Positions 1 to 9,105 are shown, counted from the first letter of the stretch. The stretch: DNA of 64,000 nucleotides from Micavibrio sp. (GCA_026989265.1 JALSJP010000005.1:1-64000); one strand, 5' to 3'. Translations and numbers: made by a program. The notes: generated from the letters alone by a model not told the origin.

Positions 1-117
1 TAAGGGCAATAAGATATGCCCATGTTTTTTAAGCATTTTACCAATGATATTTTTTCTATGTATAAGAGCATTATCCATCACAATAATGCTAGGTCTATCC
101 AATTCTTTAATTAGGAA
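1..117 (-). pseudogene. IS630-family transposase fragment, cut by window edge
   Basis: The minus strand reads through the DDE-type catalytic block of an IS630/Tc1-like transposase: a run ending in IIVMDNALIHRKN followed by a lysine-rich helix and HGHILLPL. The VMDNA..H pattern is the second catalytic aspartate region of this family. Upstream (above about 117) the same frame meets stops, so the reading frame is broken or truncated at its 5' side, and the 3' side lies outside the window. It is almost certainly a decayed element. A frameshifted functional IS cannot be fully excluded without the sequence beyond position 1. Confidence 0.6.
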
Positions 118-175
118 ATATCCTCAACCTTACTTCCACCATTATTTAGCATATAGCTGTTACGCGTGTTTTGCA

Positions 176-191
176 TGTTTCACGTGAAACA
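176..191. promoter_or_regulatory. parS: parS-type centromere site (ParB binding)
   Basis: The 16 bases TGTTTCACGTGAAACA form a perfect palindrome that matches the bacterial chromosomal parS consensus bound by ParB. Such sites usually cluster near the replication origin and nucleate ParB-CTP spreading for chromosome segregation. The site lies in the spacer 44 bp beyond the purA stop codon, next to a transposase remnant. No second perfect copy was seen in the window, and parA/parB themselves are not here. Confidence 0.85.
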
Positions 192-234
192 AATCAAGAA
201 CATTTTTAAATTAGGTGGTTTTTAATATAGAAAA

Positions 235-1527
235 CTACCCCACAAATGGGTCATTCATCAATATGGTATCGTCACGCTCTGGGCTGGTGGATAACATACT
301 TACGGGAGCGCCGATTAATTCTTCAATATGGCGAACATATTTCACCGCTGCTGCTGGCAATTCGCCCCAACTGCGCGCTCCATATGTGGTTTCGCTCCAT
401 CCCTCCATAGTCTCGTAAATCGGCTCTATTGCAGCTTGATCGATTTGTGAGGCTGGATAATAGTCTATTTCCTTGCCATTAAGCTTATATCCAACGCATA
501 TTTTAAGCTCTTCCATACCATCAAGCACATCAAGCTTAGTTAGGGAAATACCGTTAATACCATTGACCTTAACCGCTTGGCGCACCATAACCGCGTCAAA
601 CCAGCCACAGCGGCGCTTACGCCCCGTAACCGTGCCAAATTCCTTGCCTTTTTCACCTAAAAATTGCCCAATTTCATTGTCTTGTTCAGTGGGAAACGGG
701 CCTGTTCCTACGCGCGTAGTATAAGCTTTGGTTATTCCTAGCACATAATTAATCGCGCTAAGCGGAGCGCCAGAGCCAATAGATGCTTGCGCAGCAACTG
801 TATTAGATGAGGTTACAAATGGATATGTACCGTGATCTACATCAAGCATAGTGCCTTGAGCGCCCTCAAATAAGATCTTTTTCCCCTGCTCACGCGCTTT
901 GTCAAGATCACGCCAAACAACGCCAGCATATTGCAGTATATCTGCTGAAATTTCCATAATTTTATCGTAAGTTTCATTGGCATTTACGGGATCCGCGCCC
1001 ATTCCTTGCAGCATAATATTATGATGGAACATCATCTTAATAATCTTATCTTTAAGCAATTCGGGGTGACGCAGATCACAAATACGAACGCCGCGACGCG
1101 ATACTTTATCCTCATAAGCAGGGCCAATTCCACGCTTGGTTGTGCCGATTTTACCATCTCCGCGCATAGATTCTAATGCTTGGTCGAGCGCCTGATGCAC
1201 GGGCAGAATCAAATTAGCATTCTCTGCAATAACGAAATTCTCAGGAGTAATTTTAACACCCTTTTCCTTAATCATGGCGATTTCTTTAAGCAAAGCCCAA
1301 GGGCTTATAACAACGCCATTACCAATCATAGAGATTTTGCCCTCGCGTACAACGCCCGAAGGAAGTAAGTTAAGCTTATATTCTGTGCCATCAATAACAA
1401 GGGTATGTCCTGCATTATGTCCACCTTGGAAGCGCACAACAACGTCAGCGCGAGAAGACAGCCAATCAACTATTTTACCCTTACCTTCATCGCCCCATTG
1501 TGATCCTATAACAACTACATTACTCAT
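235..1527 (-). CDS. purA: Adenylosuccinate synthetase
   Basis: PurA joins IMP and aspartate using GTP to give adenylosuccinate, the first committed step from IMP to AMP, in the cytosol. The 430-residue length is normal for the family. The N-terminal GTP-binding signature [11 protein letters not shown] contains the catalytic Asp13, and the catalytic His41 sits in NAGHTLV. The later [14 protein letters not shown] and [11 protein letters not shown] blocks are also typical. The ATG start has an AAAGGA ribosome-binding site. It follows hisZ by 14 bp on the same strand, so the two are probably co-transcribed; hisZ-purA adjacency is common in Alphaproteobacteria. Nothing is missing from the sequence. 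Confidence 0.97.
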   Translation of the reverse strand: MSNVVVIGSQWGDEGKGKIVDWLSSRADVVVRFQGGHNAGHTLVIDGTEYKLNLLPSGVVREGKISMIGNGVVISPWALLKEIAMIKEKGVKITPENFVIAENANLILPVHQALDQALESMRGDGKIGTTKRGIGPAYEDKVSRRGVRICDLRHPELLKDKIIKMMFHHNIMLQGMGADPVNANETYDKIMEISADILQYAGVVWRDLDKAREQGKKILFEGAQGTMLDVDHGTYPFVTSSNTVAAQASIGSGAPLSAINYVLGITKAYTTRVGTGPFPTEQDNEIGQFLGEKGKEFGTVTGRKRRCGWFDAVMVRQAVKVNGINGISLTKLDVLDGMEELKICVGYKLNGKEIDYYPASQIDQAAIEPIYETMEGWSETTYGARSWGELPAAAVKYVRHIEELIGAPVSMLSTSPERDDTILMNDPFVG

Positions 1528-1541
1528 AATATTTCCTTTAA

Positions 1542-2681
1542 CTAATTGATTTCTTTAACTTTACCATTTTCATAAATATGGGTGCATTCTTTATTAAGAG
1601 ATTCCCCGCGCACAATAATCCAGCCCTTATCTTGAAGCTCAGCAATAGCGCTCCACGGCTCATTATTAGGTACAAAAACGCAAGTCTTGTCCACTGAAAT
1701 ATCAGTAATTTGCAAAATCGTATCCATATAAAGAGTAAAGCCACGCGCTATTTCTATATGCTCATAACCACCAAAATGCAAATCATAACTTCCGCCGCGC
1801 CCAAGCTCACCAGAAAGCCCATCAGCAAATATGGTAAAGCCCAAACCATTATGATATTCAAATCCCGTTTGCTCTAATACATCAATGCTTACGCATACAT
1901 CATCAATACCTAAATCAAGCATAGCAGAATTAACGCCTGCGCAAATATGTTTTAAATGCGAGATTTTGCCCTGCATATTGCCATCAAATGTTATATTTTC
2001 AAGCAAAAACAAAGCATTGCCTGCCGTGCCAGAAGCCGCCATAGCCCCCGCCAAAATATGCGCCTGCTCACTATCCATAGAAAGCAAAGCATCCAGATCA
2101 CGCCGCCTTACTGCCTTTTCTATCTCCGCATTACTATTAGCATCGCCTAAAATATCAGATACAAATTTAGGAATAGTCAAATCAAGAATAATGCCCTTAA
2201 CCCCTAAAGATTTAAGACCCAAAATAGCCATAACGCAAATCTCGATATCACTGTCATAGCTGTTATTTTCATCTATAAGCTCGCAGCCAACTTGCGTAAA
2301 TTGGCGCTCACTACGCATTTGAGAGCCACGAGTGCGCAGCACATCATTAGCGTAAGCAAGGCGCAGCGGGCGCGGCTCATTTTTAAGGCGCGTTGACACA
2401 ATGCGCGATATCTGAGGAGTAGTATCAGAGCGCAAGCCGAGCATTCTGTTGCTTACGCTATCCATAAGGCGGAAAGTATCGCCCGCCAAAATAGAGCCTA
2501 TGCCGCAGCCAAGCAAACTATCTTCAAATTCCAGAAGTGGCGGTTTTATACGGCTATAACCAAAAGAGGCGAACTTATCCATCAAAGTTTGAATAGCTTT
2601 TGCCTCTTTTTCCGCAAATGGCGGCAGCAAGTCAACAAAACCATTCGGCAATAAAGCCATAGAGTTATCTTTTTTAATCAT
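1542..2681 (-). CDS. hisZ: ATP phosphoribosyltransferase regulatory subunit HisZ
   Basis: HisZ is a catalytically dead paralogue of histidyl-tRNA synthetase. It assembles with short-form HisG to make the active, histidine-regulated first enzyme of histidine synthesis. The sequence shows the class II synthetase core: [12 protein letters not shown] at the start, [16 protein letters not shown] (motif 1/2 region), [15 protein letters not shown], and a degenerate C-terminal [10 protein letters not shown] and GGSYD region, without the full HisRS anticodon-binding domain. The start is uncertain: ATG at 2681 or ATG at 2660 both precede the conserved block, and neither has a clear ribosome-binding site. 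A longer TTG start at 2717 is less likely. hisG is not in this window. Confidence 0.9.
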   Translation of the reverse strand: MIKKDNSMALLPNGFVDLLPPFAEKEAKAIQTLMDKFASFGYSRIKPPLLEFEDSLLGCGIGSILAGDTFRLMDSVSNRMLGLRSDTTPQISRIVSTRLKNEPRPLRLAYANDVLRTRGSQMRSERQFTQVGCELIDENNSYDSDIEICVMAILGLKSLGVKGIILDLTIPKFVSDILGDANSNAEIEKAVRRRDLDALLSMDSEQAHILAGAMAASGTAGNALFLLENITFDGNMQGKISHLKHICAGVNSAMLDLGIDDVCVSIDVLEQTGFEYHNGLGFTIFADGLSGELGRGGSYDLHFGGYEHIEIARGFTLYMDTILQITDISVDKTCVFVPNNEPWSAIAELQDKGWIIVRGESLNKECTHIYENGKVKEIN

Positions 2682-2732
2682 GATAGCAGGTATAATATCT
2701 ATAACTCCTCTTTGCAAGCAAGGAACATAAAG

Positions 2733-2800
2733 AATTAAGATCTCTCCCTTTCATGCTTGAGGTGACACTTGGTGGCTTTGTCGTAAAGAATAGTCTAGAT
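2733..2800. repeat. Dispersed repeat, copy 1 (overlaps glmM stop)
   Basis: This segment closely matches 6026-6095 through GATCTCTCC...GAGATGACACTTGG-type sequence and then a long identical run reading GGCTTTGTCGTAAAGAATAG. The glmM stop codon (2795-2797, read on the minus strand) lies at the edge of the matching block, so the element appears to have landed at, or now supplies, the 3' end of glmM. It fills the glmM-hisZ spacer. It is an intergenic repeat of unknown mobility and encodes no protein that I can see. Confidence 0.75.
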
Positions 2801-4159
2801 TTCAGCTTTGGCAATAATATCACATAAATCATTAACAACATCATCAACAAGAGACTTATCATCGCCCTCAGCCATTACGCGGATAAGGGGTTGCGTGCCT
2901 GAGGGGCGCACCAAAACTCTGCCTGTATCACCGAGGCGTTTTTCAGCCATCTTTATGGCATCACGAACCGTGTCGTCTTGTAATGGGTTATCACCAGAAA
3001 AACTAATATTTTTAAGCAGTTGCGGGCATGGTTTAAACACATTCAAAGCCTTGCTAGCGGGGATGTTCTTAGTCTTAATCATATGCAAAATCTGAAGCGC
3101 AGCCAATAATCCATCGCCTGTCGTTGCATTATCAAGCAAGACTAAATGCCCTGATTGCTCTCCCCCAAGGTTAAATCCATGGCTTCTCATATGCTCCACA
3201 ACATGGCGATCACCAACGTCAGTTCGCACAAAATCCAAACCATTATCGCGCATCAAACGCTCTAGCCCAAGATTTGACATCACAGTGGCAACAAGCCCGC
3301 CGCCGCTAAGCATTCCTTGTTCTTTAAACCATAGAGCAAGCGCACCCATAATCTGATCGCCATCAATTTTATTGCCCAGCTCGTCAACCATGATAAGGCG
3401 ATCCGCATCGCCATCAAGCGCAATGCCTAAATCCGCGCCATTATCGACCACTGCTTCTTGCAAATTCCCCGTAGCAGTCGCGCCATAGCCATCATTGATA
3501 TTCTTGCCATCGGGAGTATTGCCAATTGCTATAACGTCAACCTCAAGCTCCCACAATACTTGCGGGGCAACCTTGTAAGCCGCGCCATGCGCGCAATCTA
3601 TAACGACCTTAAGCCCTTCCAGCGATTCCCTGCGCGGAATAGAGCGTTTTAGAGATTCGATATAACGCCCAAGTGCATCATCAAGGCGCGTTGCCTTACC
3701 TAAATCCTCGGGCGCTACTCGCTCATCGCTTAAATCCGCATCAATTTTAGCTTCTATCTTGCACTCTATCGCGTCATCAAGCTTAAATCCGTTAGAGCCA
3801 AATAGCTTTATTCCGTTATCTTGATATGGATTATGCGAGGCGGAAATCATAACGCCAGCATCAGCCCGAAGGCTGCGCGTTAGCTTGGCAATACCAGGGG
3901 TTGGGATCGGCCCAACCAATATAACATCCATGCCCATAGAGATAAATCCCGCGCTCATCGCTTGTTCAAGCATATAGCCCGAAAGCCGAGTATCCTTGCC
4001 GATAACAACGCGGTTCATATGCTTCCCGCCCCTAGCAGAGCGCAGCACGCTCGCGCTTGCCATGGCAACTTTAAGTGCCATATCTGCCGTCATCGGGTGG
4101 CTGTTTGCTCGCCCGCGAATACCGTCAGTGCCAAAATATTTTCTCTTGTTTTTATTCAT
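2795..4159 (-). CDS. glmM: Phosphoglucosamine mutase
   Basis: GlmM interconverts glucosamine-6-phosphate and glucosamine-1-phosphate on the way to UDP-GlcNAc for peptidoglycan and LPS. From the ATG at 4159 the protein has 454 residues, the usual length. Visible blocks are YFGTDGIRG at the N-terminus, the phosphoserine loop [12 protein letters not shown] (active Ser near residue 108), the metal-binding loop ALDGDADR, the sugar loop GGEQSGH and the C-terminal phosphate loop [12 protein letters not shown] longer ATG start at 4195 would add 12 non-conserved residues and is less likely. It is divergent from the amidohydrolase gene. Its stop codon sits at the edge of a dispersed repeat. Confidence 0.96.
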   Translation of the reverse strand: MNKNKRKYFGTDGIRGRANSHPMTADMALKVAMASASVLRSARGGKHMNRVVIGKDTRLSGYMLEQAMSAGFISMGMDVILVGPIPTPGIAKLTRSLRADAGVMISASHNPYQDNGIKLFGSNGFKLDDAIECKIEAKIDADLSDERVAPEDLGKATRLDDALGRYIESLKRSIPRRESLEGLKVVIDCAHGAAYKVAPQVLWELEVDVIAIGNTPDGKNINDGYGATATGNLQEAVVDNGADLGIALDGDADRLIMVDELGNKIDGDQIMGALALWFKEQGMLSGGGLVATVMSNLGLERLMRDNGLDFVRTDVGDRHVVEHMRSHGFNLGGEQSGHLVLLDNATTGDGLLAALQILHMIKTKNIPASKALNVFKPCPQLLKNISFSGDNPLQDDTVRDAIKMAEKRLGDTGRVLVRPSGTQPLIRVMAEGDDKSLVDDVVNDLCDIIAKAEI

Positions 4160-4205
4160 GAGAGAGACTTTAATAAGGACAGCGTCCTTTTTCAATGAAA
4201 ATATT

Positions 4206-5063
4206 ATGAAACAACCAACAAAACTTTTAGAGCATCAAGACATTGAGCCTGTCACCATAATAGAGCGGCAAGGCAATATCATATTTTCAGGCCCTCATAA
4301 TGGATATGCTGTGCCAGCAAAGCTAAAGCCATGTCTTGGTATGGATGAGGAGTGGTTTCATAATGCCCATGAAGCCATGGATTTACATATAGATAAATTA
4401 TTCATAGAGCTGCAAAATACACTTAACAATGTTAGCTTTATTAGCGGAAATTACTCGCGCCTTGTTTGCGATCTTAACGCGCTTCCCGATTATGCAATAT
4501 CCCAGCATTCCTCCGAATACAGCCATATCAAGATAGAGCAAAACCAGCCTGATATGTGCTGCCCGCGCCAAAGAGTGCGCCGCATAGAAGAGATTTACTG
4601 GTCATACCATGATGCTAAAAAGCAGTTGATCGAGGAGAAACGAGCCAAGCATGGTGGGGTCATAGTCCTTGATATTCATAGCTTTACCCCGACATGGGAT
4701 CAGAAAAAGCGCAATGTAGAGCTTGGAACTATTCGCTGTGAAAAGACTCCATTTTCGCGCGCATTTGAAGAGTTTTTGCGCTCTCAAGATGAATATTTAT
4801 TTGTCTCGGGCGAGCCATACCGCGTAGCTAATCGCAAAACTAATGCAGCCCATCTAATAACAGAAATTAGTGATCTGCAATATTTAGGACTTGAAATACG
4901 TAATGATTTAATAGCCGATAGTCATGGAATTAAAAAGATATCCGCATTGCTGAAAGATGCTATGGGTTACCTGCAAAACCACGAAAATATAGATAATATT
5001 ACAGCAAAGCATAGCGAAATAAGCACCACCACCACGCAAATCCACGAAAGCTGGTCTATTTGA
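4206..5063 (+). CDS. N-formylglutamate amidohydrolase family protein
   Basis: This family hydrolyses N-formylglutamate to formate and glutamate (the HutG-type last step of one histidine degradation route) or related N-acyl amino acids. The 285-residue protein shows the family pattern: [10 protein letters not shown] near the start, an E..MDLHID metal-site motif, SRLVCDLN in the middle and [11 protein letters not shown] with the second metal-binding His/Asp. An upstream extension to 3996 is open in frame but overlaps glmM on the other strand and is not conserved. The ATG at 4206 begins [10 protein letters not shown]. No other hut genes are nearby, so the physiological substrate is uncertain. 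The spacer to glmM is only 46 bp, which suggests a shared divergent promoter region. Confidence 0.85.
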   Translation: MKQPTKLLEHQDIEPVTIIERQGNIIFSGPHNGYAVPAKLKPCLGMDEEWFHNAHEAMDLHIDKLFIELQNTLNNVSFISGNYSRLVCDLNALPDYAISQHSSEYSHIKIEQNQPDMCCPRQRVRRIEEIYWSYHDAKKQLIEEKRAKHGGVIVLDIHSFTPTWDQKKRNVELGTIRCEKTPFSRAFEEFLRSQDEYLFVSGEPYRVANRKTNAAHLITEISDLQYLGLEIRNDLIADSHGIKKISALLKDAMGYLQNHENIDNITAKHSEISTTTTQIHESWSI

Positions 5064-5139
5064 GGTTACATTTTTATTGACAAGCCCCTGCGGAATATGT
5101 AAATGTGCGCATTCATGAAGGTAATTAGGAGTTGAAATA

Positions 5140-5235
5140 ATGAGTATAGCAGAAGGTATTATCACAGAAGAACAAGCGCAGTTCTATGGCTGGCTTGACA
5201 AGACATATAAAAGCAATAATTTTTTAGCGCGTTAG
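5140..5235 (+). CDS. Short ORF, probable first exon-like part of an amber-interrupted pentapeptide gene
   Basis: The ORF encodes 31 residues, begins with ATG and has a good TAGGAG ribosome-binding site 7 bases upstream. It starts MSIAEGIITEEQAQFYGW and ends at a TAG at 5233-5235. The same frame continues without another stop into the pentapeptide-repeat ORF, whose own upstream sequence has no ribosome-binding site. The simplest reading is one gene of about 265 codons broken by a nonsense mutation; alternatives are suppressed readthrough or a real short peptide. A weak TTGACA-like -35 at 5077-5082 lies upstream. I do not recognise the N-terminal domain. Confidence 0.5.
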   Translation: MSIAEGIITEEQAQFYGWLDKTYKSNNFLAR

Positions 5236-5253
5236 AATAAGCATCAGTTATTT

Positions 5254-5937
5254 TTGGATGTTGAAGAAGGCGGAGAGCAATTTGTTTGCCATTCGAGTGA
5301 GGTTTTACCAAAATATCTGGAAAATGCTAATCTGAGAGATGCTAATCTGAGTGGTGCTTATCTGACAGGTGCTAATCTGGAAAATGCTGATCTGATAGAT
5401 GCTACTCTGATAGATGCTACTCTGATAGATGTTAATCTGGAAAATGCTATTCTGATAGATGCTAATCTGACAGGTGCTAAAATAGATGCAGTGTCTTTGA
5501 GCGATCAGATAAAAGCACTTGAAAATATTGACCTTACAAATACACAATTACGTGTGGGTGGAGAGTTATTAGACATTGAAAAATCCCGTAAACTAATAAT
5601 AGAAATATTGGTTGAACGCGGCGTTACGACGGCTAGAGGGCTTGGTGGTGAATATCAAGCCGCACTTATTGATGCAAAGCCTATTGCCCCGCTTTATGCA
5701 AAGCTTATTGCCCCGCTTTATGCAAAGCTTATTGCCCCGCTTTATGCAGAGCCTATTGCCCCGCTTGATGCAAAGCTTACTGCCCCGCCTAAAAAAAGTG
5801 AGAGTGAATTAGCGCCATCTCTGGCAGCAGCCGGTTTTACAATTGCAAGTATGATGCCTAGCGAAGCTCAAATTAAAAAACTGAAAGACGAACCATATAT
5901 CGGGCAGCCTTTGGATGGTGAAAACCCTGAGCCTTAA
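5254..5937 (+). CDS. Pentapeptide-repeat protein with Pro-rich tandem repeats (probably interrupted)
   Basis: About 227 codons are open here from a TTG at 5254, in frame with the short ORF upstream past an amber codon. Residues about 27-85 are pentapeptide repeats of the A(N/D/T)L.. type (ANLRD, ANLSG, AYLTG, ANLEN, ADLID and so on), which fold as a right-handed quadrilateral beta-helix. Residues about 141-180 are five copies of an 8-residue unit (I/T)APL(Y/D)A(K/E)(L/P) encoded by a 24-bp tandem repeat. The C-terminus has a short hydrophobic AAAGFTIASMM segment. The function is unknown; pentapeptide proteins range from DNA mimics to effectors. With no ribosome-binding site of its own, this part may not be translated unless the amber codon is read through. 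Confidence 0.6.
   Translation: MDVEEGGEQFVCHSSEVLPKYLENANLRDANLSGAYLTGANLENADLIDATLIDATLIDVNLENAILIDANLTGAKIDAVSLSDQIKALENIDLTNTQLRVGGELLDIEKSRKLIIEILVERGVTTARGLGGEYQAALIDAKPIAPLYAKLIAPLYAKLIAPLYAEPIAPLDAKLTAPPKKSESELAPSLAAAGFTIASMMPSEAQIKKLKDEPYIGQPLDGENPEP
5674..5790 (+). repeat. 24-bp in-frame tandem repeat (about 5 copies)
   Basis: The unit GCAAAGCTTATTGCCCCGCT plus TTAT recurs with starts at 5674, 5698, 5722, 5746 and 5770, the last copy being partial, with a few substitutions. It lies inside the pentapeptide-repeat ORF and encodes a repeated 8-residue Pro/Ala-rich linker. Near-identical copies point to recent slippage or recombination and probable copy-number variation. Confidence 0.9.
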
Positions 5938-5940
5938 TTA

Positions 5941-6120
5941 TTAGAATTACCACGAAGTCACGAAGATCGCGAAGTTTTTTATCTATCATGTCATCCCGAA
6001 AGCTTTAGCTGAGGGATCTTGTATTATTAAGATCTCTCCATTTAATGTTCGAGATGACACTTGGTGGCTTTGTCGTAAAGAATAGTCTGGATTCCCAATT
6101 AAGTTGGGAATGCTTTATAT
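5941..6120. repeat. Dispersed composite repeat, copy 2
   Basis: This is the most complete copy of the family. It has a CCACGAAGTCACGAAG start, a hairpin block ATCCCGAAAGCTTTAGCTGAGG-like, GATCTCTCC...GAGATGACAC, the shared TTTGTCGTAAAGAATAGTCT block, and a terminal perfect hairpin ATTCCCAA/TTGGGAAT at 6091-6111. Related copies are at 2733-2800, 63473-63646 (with one arm inverted) and, for the terminal hairpin only, 21361-21386. It is non-coding. Confidence 0.75.
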
Positions 6121-6210
6121 ATGAATTATTCAGCATTTTTTCGTGTCTAGATTTACTTTTCACTCAAGAGCATTTACAATCAATATCGATGGATTTGTTG
6201 CAAGATTAAA

Positions 6211-6290
6211 AATCTGTCATGCTAAGTTTATTTCAGCATCCATAGTTATTGTAATATATAGATTCTGAAGCGAGCTTAAGAATAACAAAT
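6211..6290. repeat. Second intergenic hairpin repeat
   Basis: The gap 5938-6411 holds no gene. After the composite repeat it contains a TCATGCTAAGTTTATTTCAGCA-like imperfect stem and then a near-perfect stem-loop TTCTGAAGC-GA-GCTTAAGAA at 6263-6282. Both resemble short palindromic REP-like units. I see no T-tract and no ORF, so a terminator role is unsupported. Confidence 0.45.
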
Positions 6291-6411
6291 AGGGTGAAAA
6301 TCCAACCTTGTGACAGTCCCTTGATGTAACAGAAAGTTGCTTGATGATTTTAAATTTAATTCAGTTTTATAGCGTTCATACTGCAATAGGTGATTGCGGC
6401 GGGGGTTGTTG

Positions 6412-8433
6412 ATGGCTTCTGGCTCTAATATTGATCCATCACATATTAAGTTTGGGAAAAGTGTTTATATAAACCCTAAAATCAGGCTGCCACAATTTGA
6501 TAATGGCGATTCTCTTGCTTACCAAGCGTATGATTCGCAAAATAAGGAAGGCAAATTCATTGCCATTATTGCGGGGGTTGAAAATATTCCTAGATGGAAT
6601 GCTGTAGCAGCTTATGCTGGGCTGGCGGATACATCTTTTATGCGTTTAGTTGGCTCTGGGGTTGTTAATTGGTCTTTGGAGAATAAGCAAAAATATGTGT
6701 TTATGTATTCAGGTGGTTTGGGTAAATGCTTAGTAGAAGAGGGCGGTTTTTCTGAGCATCATTGGCGGCACCCTGATATTGTAGAGTATTTTATTCAGCC
6801 AATGGCGCGAATGTTTAAGGAAATGAGTGATAAGAATTTTGCTCATGGCTCTATTTGTCCCTCTAATATTTATTATTCTGGTGGCGGCGCGAACAGCCCT
6901 GTAATCCTTGGTGATGGTCTGTCTGCTTGCGCGGGCAGCACACAAGATGCGTTATTCTTTCCTCCGTCCAAGGCGTTAGCACACCCTATGGGGCGGGGCA
7001 TAGCCTCACTTGAAGATGATATTTATGCTTTTGGCGTTAGCTTGGTTCTATTTTTGCGCAAGGGAAATCATTTAAACGGGCTTAGTAATGAAGATATTGT
7101 CCGCAGAAAAATAGATATTGGAAGCTACGCTACTTTAATAGGTCAGGAACGTTTTCCCGCTTCATTTTTGGATCTTCTTAGGGGGGTTTTGCACGATTGT
7201 AGCTCTAGCAGGTGGGGCGTTGACGAATTTTTTTCATGGCTTGATGGTACGCGCCTATCGCCAGAGCCTTTGACCAAAAAGAAAAAGGCTAATCGTTCCA
7301 TAGATTTTTGTGGTAAAAAATATTTATATGCAGAGTTTTTGGCTCTTGATCTTCATAAAAACCCAAATGAGCTTTCTTCAATTATTGAAAATGGATCTTT
7401 GGGTAAGTGGGTGGAGCGGTCTGTTGATGATACCCCTATGACTGAGCGATATATTAAGGCTTTGGAGCGCAGCTTAGCGGATAGTGATAATAAAGATTAT
7501 TTGGCGGCGCAAATAGCCATCGCGCTTAACCCTTCCTTGCCTCTTCATTATAAAGGCAAATGCTTTACCTATGATGGGCTTGGTTCTATGATGGCTAAAA
7601 CTATCTGTGATGGCGGTGATATGGGTTATTATAAGAGTGTTCTTAATTTAAGCTTGCCCGATCAGGCACTTGCGGGGGCGGGATTACCTCAAAATGAGGT
7701 TCTTGCCAATTTGAAGCAATTTGATACATGCAGGTCTGTGCTTCGTATGAACAATATGGGTTATGGCATTGAGCGGTGTGTTTACATATTATGCGATAGC
7801 GCCCCATGTTTAAGCCCTAAATTAGAACAATATTTTATAAATAGTGATAGCTCTGTTATTATGGCATTTGAGGATATGTGTAAGCGCGGAGGGCAGATTG
7901 CCCTTATGATTGATCAACATTTGGCGGCTTTTTACTATGTAGCATATCCCAATATTATGGGGTCTATTGCTTATGATTTAAATTCTCCTGAAAAAGATAG
8001 CAAGATTGCTGCTAATTTACGCTTTATGGCAGGGCTTCAAAAAAGGGCTAGAATTAACAGTGTTCCTGCTATTGCGCGAGTATTTTTGGAATCTCTCTCA
8101 GGTGTTTATAAGGCGTTTAACAATAAGGAGATGCAAAAAGTTATTAAGTCTGGGGTGGAGGAGGCTGCGAAAGATGGTGATTTGCCTGCTATGGCGGCTT
8201 TGCTTGATGATAAAACTTCCCTTGCGCGTGATAAAAAAGCATTTCAGATTGCATCGGCTGAATATAGGATGCTAGAGGATGAATATAATCAATATAATAT
8301 AAAGTTGGCTAACAAAAAGACTTATGGCGTTGTTAGTGGTCATGACGCGGCGGCGGTTGTGTCATGGCTTGCGGCTACTATTATAACAGTTATTGTTATA
8401 CTTGCGTTTATTTCAGGGAATAGGATTTTTTAA
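6412..8433 (+). CDS. Tail-anchored protein pseudokinase at the head of the Tad locus
   Basis: This 673-residue protein has the outline of a eukaryotic-type protein kinase without its catalytic residues. HGSICPSNI at 145-153 occupies the HRDxKxxN position with the catalytic Asp replaced by Ser and the Lys by Cys. LGDGLSA at 167-173 occupies the DFG position, and SLEDDIYAFGVSL at 199-211 matches subdomain IX. A roughly 350-residue helical region of unknown fold follows, and the protein ends in a single membrane helix at about 646-668, so the bulk should be cytoplasmic. The start chosen is ATG 6412, with GGGGG six bases upstream. The next gene begins 12 bp later, so the two are probably an operon. 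A role as a scaffold or regulator of the pilus is inference from position only. Confidence 0.7.
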   Translation: MASGSNIDPSHIKFGKSVYINPKIRLPQFDNGDSLAYQAYDSQNKEGKFIAIIAGVENIPRWNAVAAYAGLADTSFMRLVGSGVVNWSLENKQKYVFMYSGGLGKCLVEEGGFSEHHWRHPDIVEYFIQPMARMFKEMSDKNFAHGSICPSNIYYSGGGANSPVILGDGLSACAGSTQDALFFPPSKALAHPMGRGIASLEDDIYAFGVSLVLFLRKGNHLNGLSNEDIVRRKIDIGSYATLIGQERFPASFLDLLRGVLHDCSSSRWGVDEFFSWLDGTRLSPEPLTKKKKANRSIDFCGKKYLYAEFLALDLHKNPNELSSIIENGSLGKWVERSVDDTPMTERYIKALERSLADSDNKDYLAAQIAIALNPSLPLHYKGKCFTYDGLGSMMAKTICDGGDMGYYKSVLNLSLPDQALAGAGLPQNEVLANLKQFDTCRSVLRMNNMGYGIERCVYILCDSAPCLSPKLEQYFINSDSSVIMAFEDMCKRGGQIALMIDQHLAAFYYVAYPNIMGSIAYDLNSPEKDSKIAANLRFMAGLQKRARINSVPAIARVFLESLSGVYKAFNNKEMQKVIKSGVEEAAKDGDLPAMAALLDDKTSLARDKKAFQIASAEYRMLEDEYNQYNIKLANKKTYGVVSGHDAAAVVSWLAATIITVIVILAFISGNRIF

Positions 8434-8445
8434 TTTTGGTGCGAT

Positions 8446-8949
8446 ATGGCAGATAAAAAAGAGAAGAAGGCTAAAAAGTCTAAAAAACCTAAGGTTAAGA
8501 AAAAGGGCGGCTTTGGGTTTAAGGGGCGGCTGTTTTTTATTGCTCTTGTATTGATGAGCATTACTTTTTTGCCAACTACTATGTTGCTGTTTTTTGGTAT
8601 GTTGCCTAGTCTTGTAGCTTTTTTTGTTAATGCTCGAGGTATGTCCGCGCGGGCTTCGACGATATCGGCTATGAATTTGGCTGGTTGTGTACCGTTTGTA
8701 TTCAAGCTGTGGGATACAGGCAATGATTTTGAGGCAAGTATAGATATTTTAACAAATACGCAAACATTAATGGTTATTTATACGGCGGCGGCGTTTGGTT
8801 ATATGATTGATTGGGTGGTAACTGGGCTTGTATCTTCTTATATGTATCAAAAAGGTGTATTGAGAATGAAGGCAATAAGAAAACGGCAGGAAGTTCTTGT
8901 CGGGTTATGGGGTGAGGGGCTTTCTGGCACAAGAAACGATAAAAGTTAA
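8446..8949 (+). CDS. Small basic-N-terminus membrane protein
   Basis: The 167-residue protein starts with about 22 residues that are nearly half lysine. Hydrophobic segments follow at about 30-48, 50-66, possibly 72-90, and 105-127. I recognise no named domain. It lies 12 bp after the pseudokinase gene and just before an intrinsic terminator, so the pair forms a two-gene unit upstream of the Tad genes. The partnership suggests a membrane complex with the tail-anchored pseudokinase; the function is unknown. The ATG at 8446 has only a weak ribosome-binding site (TTGGTG). Confidence 0.6.
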   Translation: MADKKEKKAKKSKKPKVKKKGGFGFKGRLFFIALVLMSITFLPTTMLLFFGMLPSLVAFFVNARGMSARASTISAMNLAGCVPFVFKLWDTGNDFEASIDILTNTQTLMVIYTAAAFGYMIDWVVTGLVSSYMYQKGVLRMKAIRKRQEVLVGLWGEGLSGTRNDKS

Positions 8950-9022
8950 TAATTTATTTATATTTTGTAAGTTACACTGTTTAGATGGGATATTTGCGTA
9001 AGCGGGGGTTTCTAGTAAATTT

Positions 9023-9045
9023 AAGGCGGTTTTGCCGCTTTTTTT
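9023..9045 (+). terminator. Intrinsic terminator
   Basis: A 7-bp stem (AAGGCGG / CCGCTTT, one G-T pair) with a TTTTG loop runs into a T-tract at 9039-9045. It closes the pseudokinase/membrane-protein unit 74 bp after its last stop and separates it from the Tad pseudopilin genes. Confidence 0.75.
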
Positions 9046-9105
9046 GTGGTCAAAAACAAGAACAAATTTGAATTAAATACAAAGTAAAGGATTAGCGCAT
9101 TAAAT

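Noticed and set aside
3996-4205. In-frame upstream extension of the N-formylglutamate amidohydrolase
   Set aside because: It overlaps glmM on the opposite strand and is not like the family; the ATG at 4206 fits the conserved start.
5305-5547. 80-codon minus-strand ORF (IYQ repeats)
   Set aside because: It is the antisense reading of the pentapeptide repeat; no ribosome-binding site and no independent signal.
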